Positions 8,090 to 14,376 of a stretch of 16,236 bases of DNA are shown in pieces. The notes under the pieces were generated by a model that saw only the letters and a program-made list of their open reading frames with translations, was not told the origin of the DNA and made no database searches. Numbering within the stretch: the first letter of the stretch is position 1; each line of letters opens with the position of its first letter. Source of the stretch: CAYNDB01 sp964395915 (lineage in GTDB: Bacteria; Nitrospinota_A; UBA7883; JAJRTC01); NCBI GenBank assembly GCA_964395915.1, contig CAYNDB010000054.1, positions 1 through 16,236 of the forward strand, given 5' to 3'. The position numbers and the translations under genes are program-made.

Positions 8090-8287
8090 TTGAAACGGCG
8101 TAAACAGCCACTGAAAAGCAAACCACGGCGTCCCTCAACCGGCAGAGGGCGCCCTTCGGCTCTAAATGACAACGTGCCGAAAATGGACGACAAACACATG
8201 GGCATTCCCAAAATGACAATAGAAGAGCGCAAGGCCGCCCAGCTTGCTAAATGGCGCAAGGAGCTTGGTCTCGACGAGGAGAGTTAG
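8090..8287 (+). CDS. Small basic hypothetical protein (65 aa)
   Basis: The TTG start at 8090 is preceded by GAGG at 8076-8079, ten bases upstream, which supports translation. I do not recognise the family. The first 25 residues are strongly basic and Pro/Arg/Lys-rich, suggestive of nucleic-acid or ribosome binding (inference). The C-terminal 25 residues ('TIEERKAAQLAKWRKELGLDEES') look like a charged helix. Codon choice (AAA, GAC, GAG, CGC, GCC) matches neighbouring core genes and not the AT-rich genes at the left end, which favours a real native gene. It stands alone on the plus strand, facing the minus-strand rsmI cluster. It is too short to be sure without comparative data. Confidence 0.5.
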   Translation: MKRRKQPLKSKPRRPSTGRGRPSALNDNVPKMDDKHMGIPKMTIEERKAAQLAKWRKELGLDEES

Positions 8288-8292
8288 TTTTT

Positions 8293-8400
8293 CGTCATTC
8301 CGAGCAAAGCGAAGAGCCTCAACTATTGGCATTCTGGATATTATGAGATTCGCTTCGTGCTTGAAGCCGGTTTCGTTGCCGGAAAGCCTTCAGGATGACA
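8293..8400. repeat. Palindromic intergenic repeat, copy 1
   Basis: The stretch begins GTCATTCCGAG (8294-8304) and ends in the inverted counterpart, CAGGATGAC (8391-8399). Internally the left arm has AAAGCGAAGAG and the right arm has GATTCGCTTCGTGC, also partly complementary. A small inner CCGG/CCGG hairpin sits around 8367-8382. It lies between the convergent small ORF and rsmI. A related copy is at 10222-10327. Elements beginning 'TGTCATCCTGAG' with an AAGCGAAG core are familiar to me as dispersed palindromic repeats in several bacterial lineages; that recognition is from memory. It may act as a bidirectional terminator or mRNA 3' end. Confidence 0.6.
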
Positions 8401-8446
8401 GCTTGCGGCTTCGACAAAACGTTTAGGAGAACAGCGGGAGCCAGTC

Positions 8447-9166
8447 TTAATCCCGATCAAATCCTTCTGGAGCCACGACCACTGTTATCTCCCCTTTAAC
8501 GCTATGACGTGACTCAAGCTCCAAAATAACCTCGTCAATTTCACCCCTGATAAATTCCTCAAACTTTTTCGTAAGTTCGCGGGCTATACATATTTTCCTC
8601 GGGCCGATGATTTCCAAAATCTTTTGCAACGTTTTGACAATACGTTTCGGCGACTCGAAAAAAAGGATGGTTCTCCGTTCTTCCCTCCAGGACTCAAACA
8701 TCGCCTTTCGCCCTTTCTTACGTGGCAAAAAACCTTCGAAAATAAAACGGTTGGATGGAAATCCGGAAGCCGCGACGGCGAGTATCGGGGCGGTGGCTCC
8801 AGGTATCGGGATGACTGCAACATTCTCTTTTATCGCGGCTTTAACAAGAGCCGCGCCAGGATCGCTGATTCCCGGAGATCCGGCGTCTGATACAAGGGCC
8901 ACGGTTTTCCCTTTTAACATCTCTTTTATCAGCGTTGAAGTGGCCCGCTCTATGTTATGGGCGTGATATGGCTCCAGCCTCCGCTTTGGCTTGATATCAT
9001 GACGATCCAGCAACGTCCTTGTATGGCGGGTATCCTCTGCGGCTATGATATCGGCTGATTTGAGCGTTTCGATGGCGCGCAAGGTTATATCGCCCAGGTT
9101 TCCCACGGGGGTGGCGACAAGGTAAAGGTCGCCTGGAGTCTCTTTTCCCCTGTCGTCTAGATCCAT
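8447..9166 (-). CDS. rsmI: 16S rRNA 2'-O-ribose C1402 methyltransferase
   Basis: RsmI methylates the 2'-OH of C1402 in the decoding centre of 16S rRNA using S-adenosylmethionine. The tetrapyrrole-methylase-type fold is clear from the family motifs in order: 'LYLVATPVGNLGD', 'AEDTRHTRTLL', 'SDAGSPGISDPG', 'GFLPRKKGR', 'FFESPKR', 'CIARELTKKFEE' and 'KGEITVVV'. I place the start at ATG 9166 (239 residues), which leaves a typical 12 residues before the first strand. A TTG at 9205 in the same frame would add 13 residues and overlap the upstream gene; neither has a strong Shine-Dalgarno. The protein ends just after 'GEITVVVAPEG', so it lacks the C-terminal extension of the 286-residue E. coli enzyme. 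The PASTA gene stops 16 nt upstream, suggesting co-transcription. Confidence 0.95.
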   Translation of the reverse strand: MDLDDRGKETPGDLYLVATPVGNLGDITLRAIETLKSADIIAAEDTRHTRTLLDRHDIKPKRRLEPYHAHNIERATSTLIKEMLKGKTVALVSDAGSPGISDPGAALVKAAIKENVAVIPIPGATAPILAVAASGFPSNRFIFEGFLPRKKGRKAMFESWREERRTILFFESPKRIVKTLQKILEIIGPRKICIARELTKKFEEFIRGEIDEVILELESRHSVKGEITVVVAPEGFDRD

Positions 9167-9182
9167 CGCCAGGTTTCGCGTA

Positions 9183-10133
9183 TCAATATCTGCGCACTTC
9201 CGCAAGCTCGTTGTCGAGAAATATTTTCACAGTTGTTTGTCCCTTTATCCGCACAAGAAGCGAAATATTATCCCCCGGCATATGGACACGGTTATACACT
9301 TCCTTTTCTCCGTCCAGATTCTCCTGTGTCATCATAACCTTCATTGCGGAAGGGCCTTCAGGTGTTGTGTAATAGAGGAAAGAAAGGGTCGGCGTCTTAT
9401 AGGAGCCTTCCAGAAGCGCTCCTTCAGACACGGTAAGGGTGATGTACGAGCCCCTCTCCGCTCTAGAGCTAAAAGGCGGATCCTGCCTTATCACAACACC
9501 CCGTTCCTTTTCCGCGCTCGGTTCGTATGACACGCGTCCTGTTAAAAGATCAAGGTCCTTTAACCTGTCCATTACTTCTGAAATATCCTTGTCCACGAAA
9601 TCGGGCATCAGAATATATGATGGAAAAAGGCCGGAAGAAGCGAGGAGGACAACAGAGTCGCCCCTGAACATTTTTGTCCCCGGCGCAGGTTTTTGATCCA
9701 ATACAAAATCTTTCGGGGTTTTCGAATGTATGAAAACTTTTTTCCGTATTTTAATGTCGTTCTGTTTTAAAAGCAGGGAGGCTTTGCGCAGACTGACTCC
9801 TTTAAGGTTCGGGGTCAGAATCTCCTTCGACCCGCGGCTTATGACCACTTTAACGCCCCTGCCCTTTTTCAGAAGCGTCTTAGGTTCTGGAACCTGAGAG
9901 ATTATCCTGTCCTTTTCCACCAGAGAGTTGTCATCCAGCCTGGTAACCTTCAGATACAGACCGCGCTGGTTAAGGGTCTCCAACGCCGTGATTATCTTTT
10001 TGCCCCTGATGTCCGGGGTTTCAACCGACTCACCACCGGTATACATGGCCACTTTCATCACCACTACACCGCTGACCACCGCTACAGCGAGAAACAGCAG
10101 AAAAGCTTTAAAATATTCGATTATCTTTTTCAT
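9183..10133 (-). CDS. Membrane-anchored PASTA-domain protein
   Basis: Starting at ATG 10133 this is 316 residues. A short basic N-terminus is followed by one membrane segment at about residues 10-30, so the bulk should be outside the cytoplasmic membrane. Three PASTA repeats follow: about 36-101 (starting 'ETPDIRGK'), 104-168 ('ILTPNLKGV') and 174-237 ('ILMPDFVDK'). Each has the usual beta strand, helix and 'V..Q.P.PG...RG..V.L..S.G' pattern. Residues 240-316 are a beta-rich tail that I do not recognise. PASTA domains typically sense peptidoglycan or muropeptides in Ser/Thr kinases and penicillin-binding proteins, but no kinase or transpeptidase domain is attached here. An in-frame ATG at 10175 would add 14 residues; I prefer 10133 because the anchor starts there. 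It sits between rsmB and rsmI. Confidence 0.88.
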   Translation of the reverse strand: MKKIIEYFKAFLLFLAVAVVSGVVVMKVAMYTGGESVETPDIRGKKIITALETLNQRGLYLKVTRLDDNSLVEKDRIISQVPEPKTLLKKGRGVKVVISRGSKEILTPNLKGVSLRKASLLLKQNDIKIRKKVFIHSKTPKDFVLDQKPAPGTKMFRGDSVVLLASSGLFPSYILMPDFVDKDISEVMDRLKDLDLLTGRVSYEPSAEKERGVVIRQDPPFSSRAERGSYITLTVSEGALLEGSYKTPTLSFLYYTTPEGPSAMKVMMTQENLDGEKEVYNRVHMPGDNISLLVRIKGQTTVKIFLDNELAEVRRY

Positions 10134-10221
10134 GTTGGTAACTTTTATATACCTTTTAAGAGACGAACGCCACAAAAGCGCGCATACAAAAAGGGATTGC
10201 AGGCCAATTATTCAGTTTGTT

Positions 10222-10327
10222 GAGATTCTTCATCGCATAAGCTCCTCAAAATGACAGCTTGTGTGGCAGGGGCGAAGTATGCTTTGCCCCTGCGAATTGT
10301 CATCCAGAGCCAAAGGCGAAGGATATC
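10222..10327. repeat. Palindromic intergenic repeat, copy 2, with central hairpin
   Basis: Outer arms are at about 10222-10256 (ending ATGACA) and 10298-10327 (starting TGTCAT, then an AAGGCGAAGGAT core). They are imperfectly complementary. The centre is a strong hairpin: a 12-bp stem, 10266-10277 (GCAGGGGCGAAG) with 10282-10293 (CTTTGCCCCTGC), containing one G-U pair and closed by the loop TATG. It shares the GTCATCC...GAG and ATGACAGCTTG parts with the copy at 8293-8400. It lies in the 206-bp space between rsmB and the PASTA gene, where the transcript could terminate, be processed or be stabilised. No transposase is nearby. Confidence 0.7.
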
Positions 10328-10339
10328 CACAATAAATAA

Positions 10340-11731
10340 TCAAACTGACCTGCCCCCAATTTTCTTAAGTCTCGCCACGTAAAAACCATCCATCCCGCCG
10401 TCCCCGGGCAGGATGGATATATCGCCATTTTCATCGATAAAATCGGCGCATCGGGGATTTGTTTTCCTTATATCATCACGCTCAATATCGCCCCTCTCTC
10501 TCAGGAGCCTTTCCACCTGATCCACGCCTTCCTCCCGTTCAATAGAACAGACTGAATAAACCAGCGCGCCATCAGGCGCAAGCATGTCCACCGCCGCGTT
10601 TAACATATGCTTTTGAACCGCCATCATCTCTGAGACTATCGATGGCTCCTTGTTCCATTTACCTTCCGGCTTGCGGCGTAGCCCTCCAGTACCGGAACAT
10701 GGGGCATCCACGAAAATTTTCCCGAAAGTCGCAACTGTCGGCCATGAAAGTGACGTATCCGCCATAACCGGCCGACATACGTTTACGCCCAGCCGTTTCA
10801 TATTTCGTTTCAAGTCTCCAAGGCGAAATCTTGAGTTGTCGACAGATAAAATGAAACCACGGTTGTCCATACTTTGGGCGAACCCACCGCTTTTTATCCC
10901 CTTGCCGCAACATATGTCCGCCACGAAATCGTAAGGCTCAACGCCTAATAAATTTGCGGCGACCATAGACGACGCGTCCTGAGGCTGAATATAACCTTTT
11001 TCTATTAATTGCGAGCCCGGGGTGATCTTTCCACCTGCAAGCCTATAGCCATTATCCGTCCATTCAACCCTGTCAGCGTCGATCCCGAATTCGCTATATC
11101 GGGATTCAAACTCATCCCGGGCAATTTTAAGCCTGTTCAGCCGGAAAAACATAGGCGCGCGTTTATTGCTTTCCGCCATGATTTCCATGGCCTTTACAGG
11201 CCCGCGCATTTCCACCCATTTTTTAGCCAGCCAGTCTGGAAAAGAATATCGCTCCGCCAGCGCAATATGTTCCGGAAGGTTTTTCTTCTGCAGAAGCGAC
11301 ACGACCTCCGCAACAGGCCTCCTCGACTCTTTGGCTCCGGTCTTGCGAATAGCCCCCCTCAGAACACCGTTGATAAAGCCTGTAAAATGCCTGGCTTTCT
11401 TATCTTTTTTGGCAAGGTCAACAGTCTCGTTCACAGCGGCGGAAATTGGTACGCCGCTCATTTCATAAATCTGATAAAGCCCCATCCGCAGCAGGGTTAG
11501 GATGGAAAGGTCGATTCTGGAAAGCGGGGTTGAGGAAGCGTTGTCTATGATTACGTCCAGGCCACGCCGCCACCGTGTGACGCCATATACCAGCTTGGAG
11601 ACAAACGCCTTGTCACGTTCGTCAAAAGTTGTTTTTTCGAACCACTTCGCAAGCTCCGGGTCTATTCTCGATTTGCGTAATTCGAGTTTTTTAAGGAGAT
11701 CAAACGCGATCCACCTGGGTGATTTTTCCAA
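10340..11731 (-). CDS. rsmB: 16S rRNA m5C methyltransferase, RsmB/Fmu family
   Basis: RsmB methylates C967 of 16S rRNA at carbon 5 using S-adenosylmethionine. At 463 residues the order fits the family: an N-terminal NusB-like RNA-binding domain (about 5-130, with 'VSKLVYGVTRWRRGLD' and 'FINGVLRG'), a linker, then the Rossmann methyltransferase (about 190-458). The two cysteines needed for catalysis are present: C345 in motif IV 'DAPCSGTGG' and C395 in motif VI 'VYSVCS'. 'GYIQPQDASSM' at 246-256 is also typical. Motif I reads 'DICCGKGIKSGG' at 272-283, differing from the common 'CAAPGGKT' form. The start is TTG at 11731 with no clear Shine-Dalgarno; the frame stays open upstream with no better start. 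A long inverted-repeat element begins 35 bp upstream. Confidence 0.93.
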   Translation of the reverse strand: MEKSPRWIAFDLLKKLELRKSRIDPELAKWFEKTTFDERDKAFVSKLVYGVTRWRRGLDVIIDNASSTPLSRIDLSILTLLRMGLYQIYEMSGVPISAAVNETVDLAKKDKKARHFTGFINGVLRGAIRKTGAKESRRPVAEVVSLLQKKNLPEHIALAERYSFPDWLAKKWVEMRGPVKAMEIMAESNKRAPMFFRLNRLKIARDEFESRYSEFGIDADRVEWTDNGYRLAGGKITPGSQLIEKGYIQPQDASSMVAANLLGVEPYDFVADICCGKGIKSGGFAQSMDNRGFILSVDNSRFRLGDLKRNMKRLGVNVCRPVMADTSLSWPTVATFGKIFVDAPCSGTGGLRRKPEGKWNKEPSIVSEMMAVQKHMLNAAVDMLAPDGALVYSVCSIEREEGVDQVERLLRERGDIERDDIRKTNPRCADFIDENGDISILPGDGGMDGFYVARLKKIGGRSV

Positions 11732-11765
11732 AAGCGAGTCCAGAAAATTAAAAGTTATAGGCCAC

Positions 11766-11929
11766 AGCAGTCTGTCGTACTTATGGGATTGTAACGAGGA
11801 GAAGCCGGTTTGAGACAGATTTTTTGCTGTTTTGAGGCTAATAACATGGTCTATTTACCGATAAAGAGCGAAAGATATGGCCAAATCCGGTTTTTCCGCA
11901 GTCAAGCACCATAGGTTCGACAGACTGCT
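11766..11929. mobile_element. 164-bp element with long terminal inverted repeats (MITE-like)
   Basis: AGCAGTCTGTCG at 11766-11777 is the exact reverse complement of CGACAGACTGCT at 11918-11929. Reading inward, the match continues to 21 bp with only two mismatches (11766-11786 against 11909-11929). It then continues more weakly, including GCCGG/CCGG, to about 49 bp (11766-11814 against 11881-11929), roughly 70% paired by my hand count. The 66-bp centre has no ORF. The element fills most of the space between the HIT gene and rsmB, and its right end overlaps the HIT stop codon (11928-11930). The architecture suggests a non-autonomous mobile element or a large fold-back RNA. No target-site duplication is obvious. 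Confidence 0.6.
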
Positions 11930-12272
11930 AGCCCGGCGGCCAGTTCATCGGCCTTCCGCCGAAAAGGTGAAAATGGATATGGAAAACCATCTGCCCTCCA
12001 TCTCTGCCCGAGTTAGTCACTATCCTGAACCCGGTTTTTTCAACACCGCGTTCCTCGGCAATTTTATTTGCCAATAGATGTATTTCCCCTATCGTTTCCT
12101 TATCTTCGTCGATAAGCTCAAGGTTGGACGCTATATGTTTTTTCGGCACGATGAGAACATGGACAGGCGCCTGCGGGTTGATATCGTTGAAAGCGTAGAG
12201 AGTGTCTGTCTCCGCCACTTTTTCAGAAGGTATTTTACCCGCGATGATTTTACAAAAAAGGCAATCGTCCAT
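11928..12272 (-). CDS. HIT-family (HinT-like) nucleotide hydrolase
   Basis: HIT proteins hydrolyse nucleoside phosphoramidates and related nucleotide conjugates. At 114 residues from ATG 12272 it has standard HinT length. It shows 'CLFCKIIAGKIPSEKV' near the start, 'PVHVLIVPKKHI' at 36-47, and the histidine-triad motif with H98, H100 and H102 in 'FHIHFHLFGG'; the middle His (H100) is the expected nucleophile. It ends in 'WPPG', a common HinT ending, so the C-terminus looks complete even though the stop codon touches the adjacent repeat element. A TTG at 12278 would add two residues; I prefer the ATG because 'MDDCLFC' matches the family. It is divergent from yqeY with 104 bp between them, and it is the first gene of the minus-strand series. 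The substrate cannot be predicted. Confidence 0.95.
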   Translation of the reverse strand: MDDCLFCKIIAGKIPSEKVAETDTLYAFNDINPQAPVHVLIVPKKHIASNLELIDEDKETIGEIHLLANKIAEERGVEKTGFRIVTNSGRDGGQMVFHIHFHLFGGRPMNWPPG

Positions 12273-12334
12273 GCGCAATTCTACATTATGTACGAAGTTA
12301 TTGGCAACATTCTAAAAGCCATCGCGCAGGGCTA

Positions 12335-12363
12335 TTGACATAATTGATAACAGGCACTAGTGT
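12335..12363 (+). promoter_or_regulatory. Putative sigma-70 promoter for yqeY
   Basis: A perfect TTGACA at 12335-12340 is followed after 17 bases by TAGTGT at 12358-12363 (TATAAT-like at four of six positions). Transcription would start near 12370, only a few bases before the yqeY ATG at 12377, implying a very short or leaderless mRNA. This fits the absence of a clear Shine-Dalgarno there. The nearby RpoD region 2.4 is canonical, so such boxes should be recognised. Confidence 0.5.
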
Positions 12364-12376
12364 GATGGATATTGCC

Positions 12377-12823
12377 ATGAGTATTAAAGAAAAGCTGTTT
12401 TCCGACCTTAAAACCGCCATGAAAGCGAGAGACGCTATAAAAGTGTCCACCATCAGAATGGTGAACAGCGCCTTGAAAAACAAAGAAATAGAAAAAGGTA
12501 ATGAGCTTGCGGACACAGAGGTGGAAACGATAATCGCATCGGAAATGAAAAAGAGACGGGAAGCGGCGGAGCAGTATGCCAAAGGAGGCAGGGAAGAGCT
12601 TGCGGAAAAGGAAAAAGCTGAAATGGCCATACTTATCGAGTATCTTCCGGAGCAGATGAGCGAGGATGATGTGCGTAAGCTCGTACGCGAAGCCATTGAA
12701 GAAGCAGGCGCAACAGCAATGAGCGACCTTGGCAAGGTGATGAAAGGCGTGATGCCAAAGCTTAAGGGAAAAGCGGATGGCTCTGTTGTAAACCGTATCG
12801 CAAAAGAAGAGCTTGCCGGCTGA
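12377..12823 (+). CDS. yqeY: GatB/YqeY domain protein
   Basis: At 148 residues this matches the YqeY family, a small helical protein homologous to the tRNA-binding tail domain of GatB (the tRNA-dependent amidotransferase subunit). Its exact role is not settled. Family features include the N-terminal 'MSIKEKLFSDLKTAMKARD', 'STIRMVNSALKNKEIEKG', 'MKKRREAAEQYAKGGREELAEKE', 'YLPEQMSEDDV' and the C-terminal 'DLGKVMKGVMPKLKGKADG'. I choose ATG 12377 because family members usually begin 'MS[LI]KE'; in-frame upstream starts at 12344 and 12365 add non-homologous residues. It lies just upstream of dnaG, an arrangement common in bacteria, with 85 bp between them. Confidence 0.95.
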   Translation: MSIKEKLFSDLKTAMKARDAIKVSTIRMVNSALKNKEIEKGNELADTEVETIIASEMKKRREAAEQYAKGGREELAEKEKAEMAILIEYLPEQMSEDDVRKLVREAIEEAGATAMSDLGKVMKGVMPKLKGKADGSVVNRIAKEELAG

Positions 12824-12852
12824 TCCCGCCGCTGATTATTTGTGTGCGGCTC

Positions 12853-12881
12853 TTGTTTATGCTGTAGAATAAAACTATCCT
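12853..12881 (+). promoter_or_regulatory. Possible promoter for dnaG
   Basis: TTGTTT at 12853-12858 and TATCCT at 12876-12881 are separated by 17 bases and lie 27 bases before the dnaG ATG. The match to consensus is only partial (three of six and four of six). A TAGAAT at 12865-12870 preceded by TG is an alternative -10. dnaG could equally be read from the yqeY promoter. Confidence 0.3.
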
Positions 12882-12908
12882 GAAAAATCGTAATAATTTT
12901 GAACCAAT

Positions 12909-14255
12909 ATGGCTGGAATTCCCAACCACATCATTGAAGAGATAAAGCAGCGGGCGGATATCGTCGAGGTTGTGTCCGACGCCCTTCCACTTAAAAAAGC
13001 GGGCGTGAACTATCGCGCGCTATGCCCATTCCACGAGGAAAAAACACCTTCGTTCAACGTCAACCCTGAAAAGCAGATTTTTCACTGCTTCGGTTGCGGC
13101 GAAGGCGGTAACGCGTTTTCTTTTGTGATGAAATGGGAAAACGTATCTTTCCCCGACGCTGTTCGCTCTCTTGCCGCAAGGTATGGGGTGGCGATACCGA
13201 GCGATGACGGCGGAAAGCAAAACTCCCAGTTTGACCGTTTATATTCCGTCATGGAAGCGGCGACAAGCTTCTATCATAACCGATTGCTAAAGGAGCCCGC
13301 AGGCTCACAAATCCGGCGATATATGGAGAAAAGAGGGCTTACGGACGCGACCATTCAAGCTTTCAGGCTCGGCTTTGCGCCAGACGCATGGGATGAGCTG
13401 ACGAATCATCTTAAAGATAAAGGTTACGACTCCGCGACCCTTGAAAAAGCCGGCCTTATAAAAAAATCTTCAAGAGGAAATTTTATAGACAGGTTCCGCG
13501 CGCGCGTTATGTTCCCGATAAGTGACCCTGGCGGCAAGGTTATCGCTTTTGGCGGAAGAAGGCTGGACGATAAAAACAAGGAAACGGCGAAATATATAAA
13601 CAGCCCGGAAACTCCCGTCTACCATAAAAGCCGTGTTCTTTACGGCTATGACCTTGCGCGCAAAGCGGCCAGAAACGAGGGGGCGATGATCGTCGTCGAG
13701 GGATATACCGATGTTATCGCTTTGCGTGAGGCTGGCGTTGAAAACTGTTGCGCGTGTTCCGGCACCGCATTTACACCCGCTCAGGCGGAGCTTATAAAAC
13801 GATTATGCGACAAGGTTATCCTTCTGTTCGATTCCGACAAGGCTGGCATAGCCGCCGCGAAACGGAGCGGCTCCATATTGCTGGATCACGAGCTTGGCGT
13901 TAAAGTCTTGACTCTGAAAGGATATAAAGACCCCGATGAGTATCTCTCATCTCATGGTCAAAAAGAGTTTTTGGAGCTTGCGGGAAAAGCTTCGTCGTTT
14001 GTGGCATTTGTAATCGACCAGGCTGTTTTGGGAAATGACCTCTCGAACATTGAAGGCCGCGTGGCCGCCGCAAGGGAAACAACTCCATACATACGCAGAA
14101 TAAAAGACGCNNNNNNNNNNNNNNNNNNNNNNNNNNNNNNNNNNNNNNNNNNNNNNNNNNNNNNNNNNNNNNNNNNNNNNNNNNNNNNNNNNNNNNNNNN
14201 NNNNNNNNNNGCGCAAAAAAAATACTTTGATTTTCGTGAAAAACGAATACAATGA
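12909..14255 (+). CDS. dnaG: DNA primase, interrupted by assembly gap
   Basis: DnaG makes RNA primers at the replication fork. The visible first 400 residues are normal. The CHC2 zinc finger has C39, H42, C60 and C63 (CX2HX17CX2C). The catalytic core follows, with the TOPRIM signature E264-G265-Y266-T267-D268 and the metal-binding D308-S309-D310, then 'DPDEYL'. The sequence breaks at 14110 just after 'TPYIRRIKD', equivalent to the end of the core. A run of 100 N follows. The expected helicase-binding C-terminal domain (about 150-190 residues) is not visible, so more than 100 bases are probably missing. The end at 14255 assumes the gap keeps frame. The other two frames after the gap stop at 14230 or 14295, so the true C-terminus is unknown. 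The start ATG has no strong Shine-Dalgarno. This is an assembly break, not evidence of a pseudogene. Confidence 0.92.
   Translation: MAGIPNHIIEEIKQRADIVEVVSDALPLKKAGVNYRALCPFHEEKTPSFNVNPEKQIFHCFGCGEGGNAFSFVMKWENVSFPDAVRSLAARYGVAIPSDDGGKQNSQFDRLYSVMEAATSFYHNRLLKEPAGSQIRRYMEKRGLTDATIQAFRLGFAPDAWDELTNHLKDKGYDSATLEKAGLIKKSSRGNFIDRFRARVMFPISDPGGKVIAFGGRRLDDKNKETAKYINSPETPVYHKSRVLYGYDLARKAARNEGAMIVVEGYTDVIALREAGVENCCACSGTAFTPAQAELIKRLCDKVILLFDSDKAGIAAAKRSGSILLDHELGVKVLTLKGYKDPDEYLSSHGQKEFLELAGKASSFVAFVIDQAVLGNDLSNIEGRVAAARETTPYIRRIKDXXXXXXXXXXXXXXXXXXXXXXXXXXXXXXXXXXAQKKYFDFREKRIQ
14111..14210. other. Assembly gap of exactly 100 N
   Basis: One hundred consecutive undetermined bases interrupt dnaG. 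The round number is the usual placeholder for a scaffold gap of unknown length. Judged from normal DnaG length (about 580-600 residues), roughly 0.4-0.6 kb may really be missing; this is inference. Confidence 0.98.
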
Positions 14256-14322
14256 AAGATTCGTTTATTCAAAAATAGATAGCAGTAGAAAGTAGTTGTT
14301 ATAGTCAGTCAGCTGTGGTCGG

Positions 14323-14350
14323 TTGACTTGTCGGTAAAAAGTTTTACGTT
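14323..14350 (+). promoter_or_regulatory. Possible promoter for rpoD
   Basis: TTGACT at 14323-14328 (five of six matches) and TACGTT at 14345-14350 (three of six) are 16 bases apart. A start near 14357 would give a short leader just covering the ribosome-binding site AGGAG at 14364-14368. The -10 is poor, so this is tentative; read-through from dnaG is also possible. Confidence 0.3.
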
Positions 14351-14376
14351 CCCCTCGAACAATAGGAGAAAACTGG

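Noticed and set aside
11928..11950. HIT gene truncated by the adjacent repeat element
   Set aside because: The protein ends 'WPPG', a normal HinT C-terminus, and the histidine triad is intact, so no functional truncation is supported even though the stop codon touches the element.
12828..12850. GCCGC/GCGGC stem after yqeY as an intrinsic terminator
   Set aside because: Only 5 bp with a 13-base loop and no real T-run, and it sits just ahead of a possible dnaG promoter; too weak to call.
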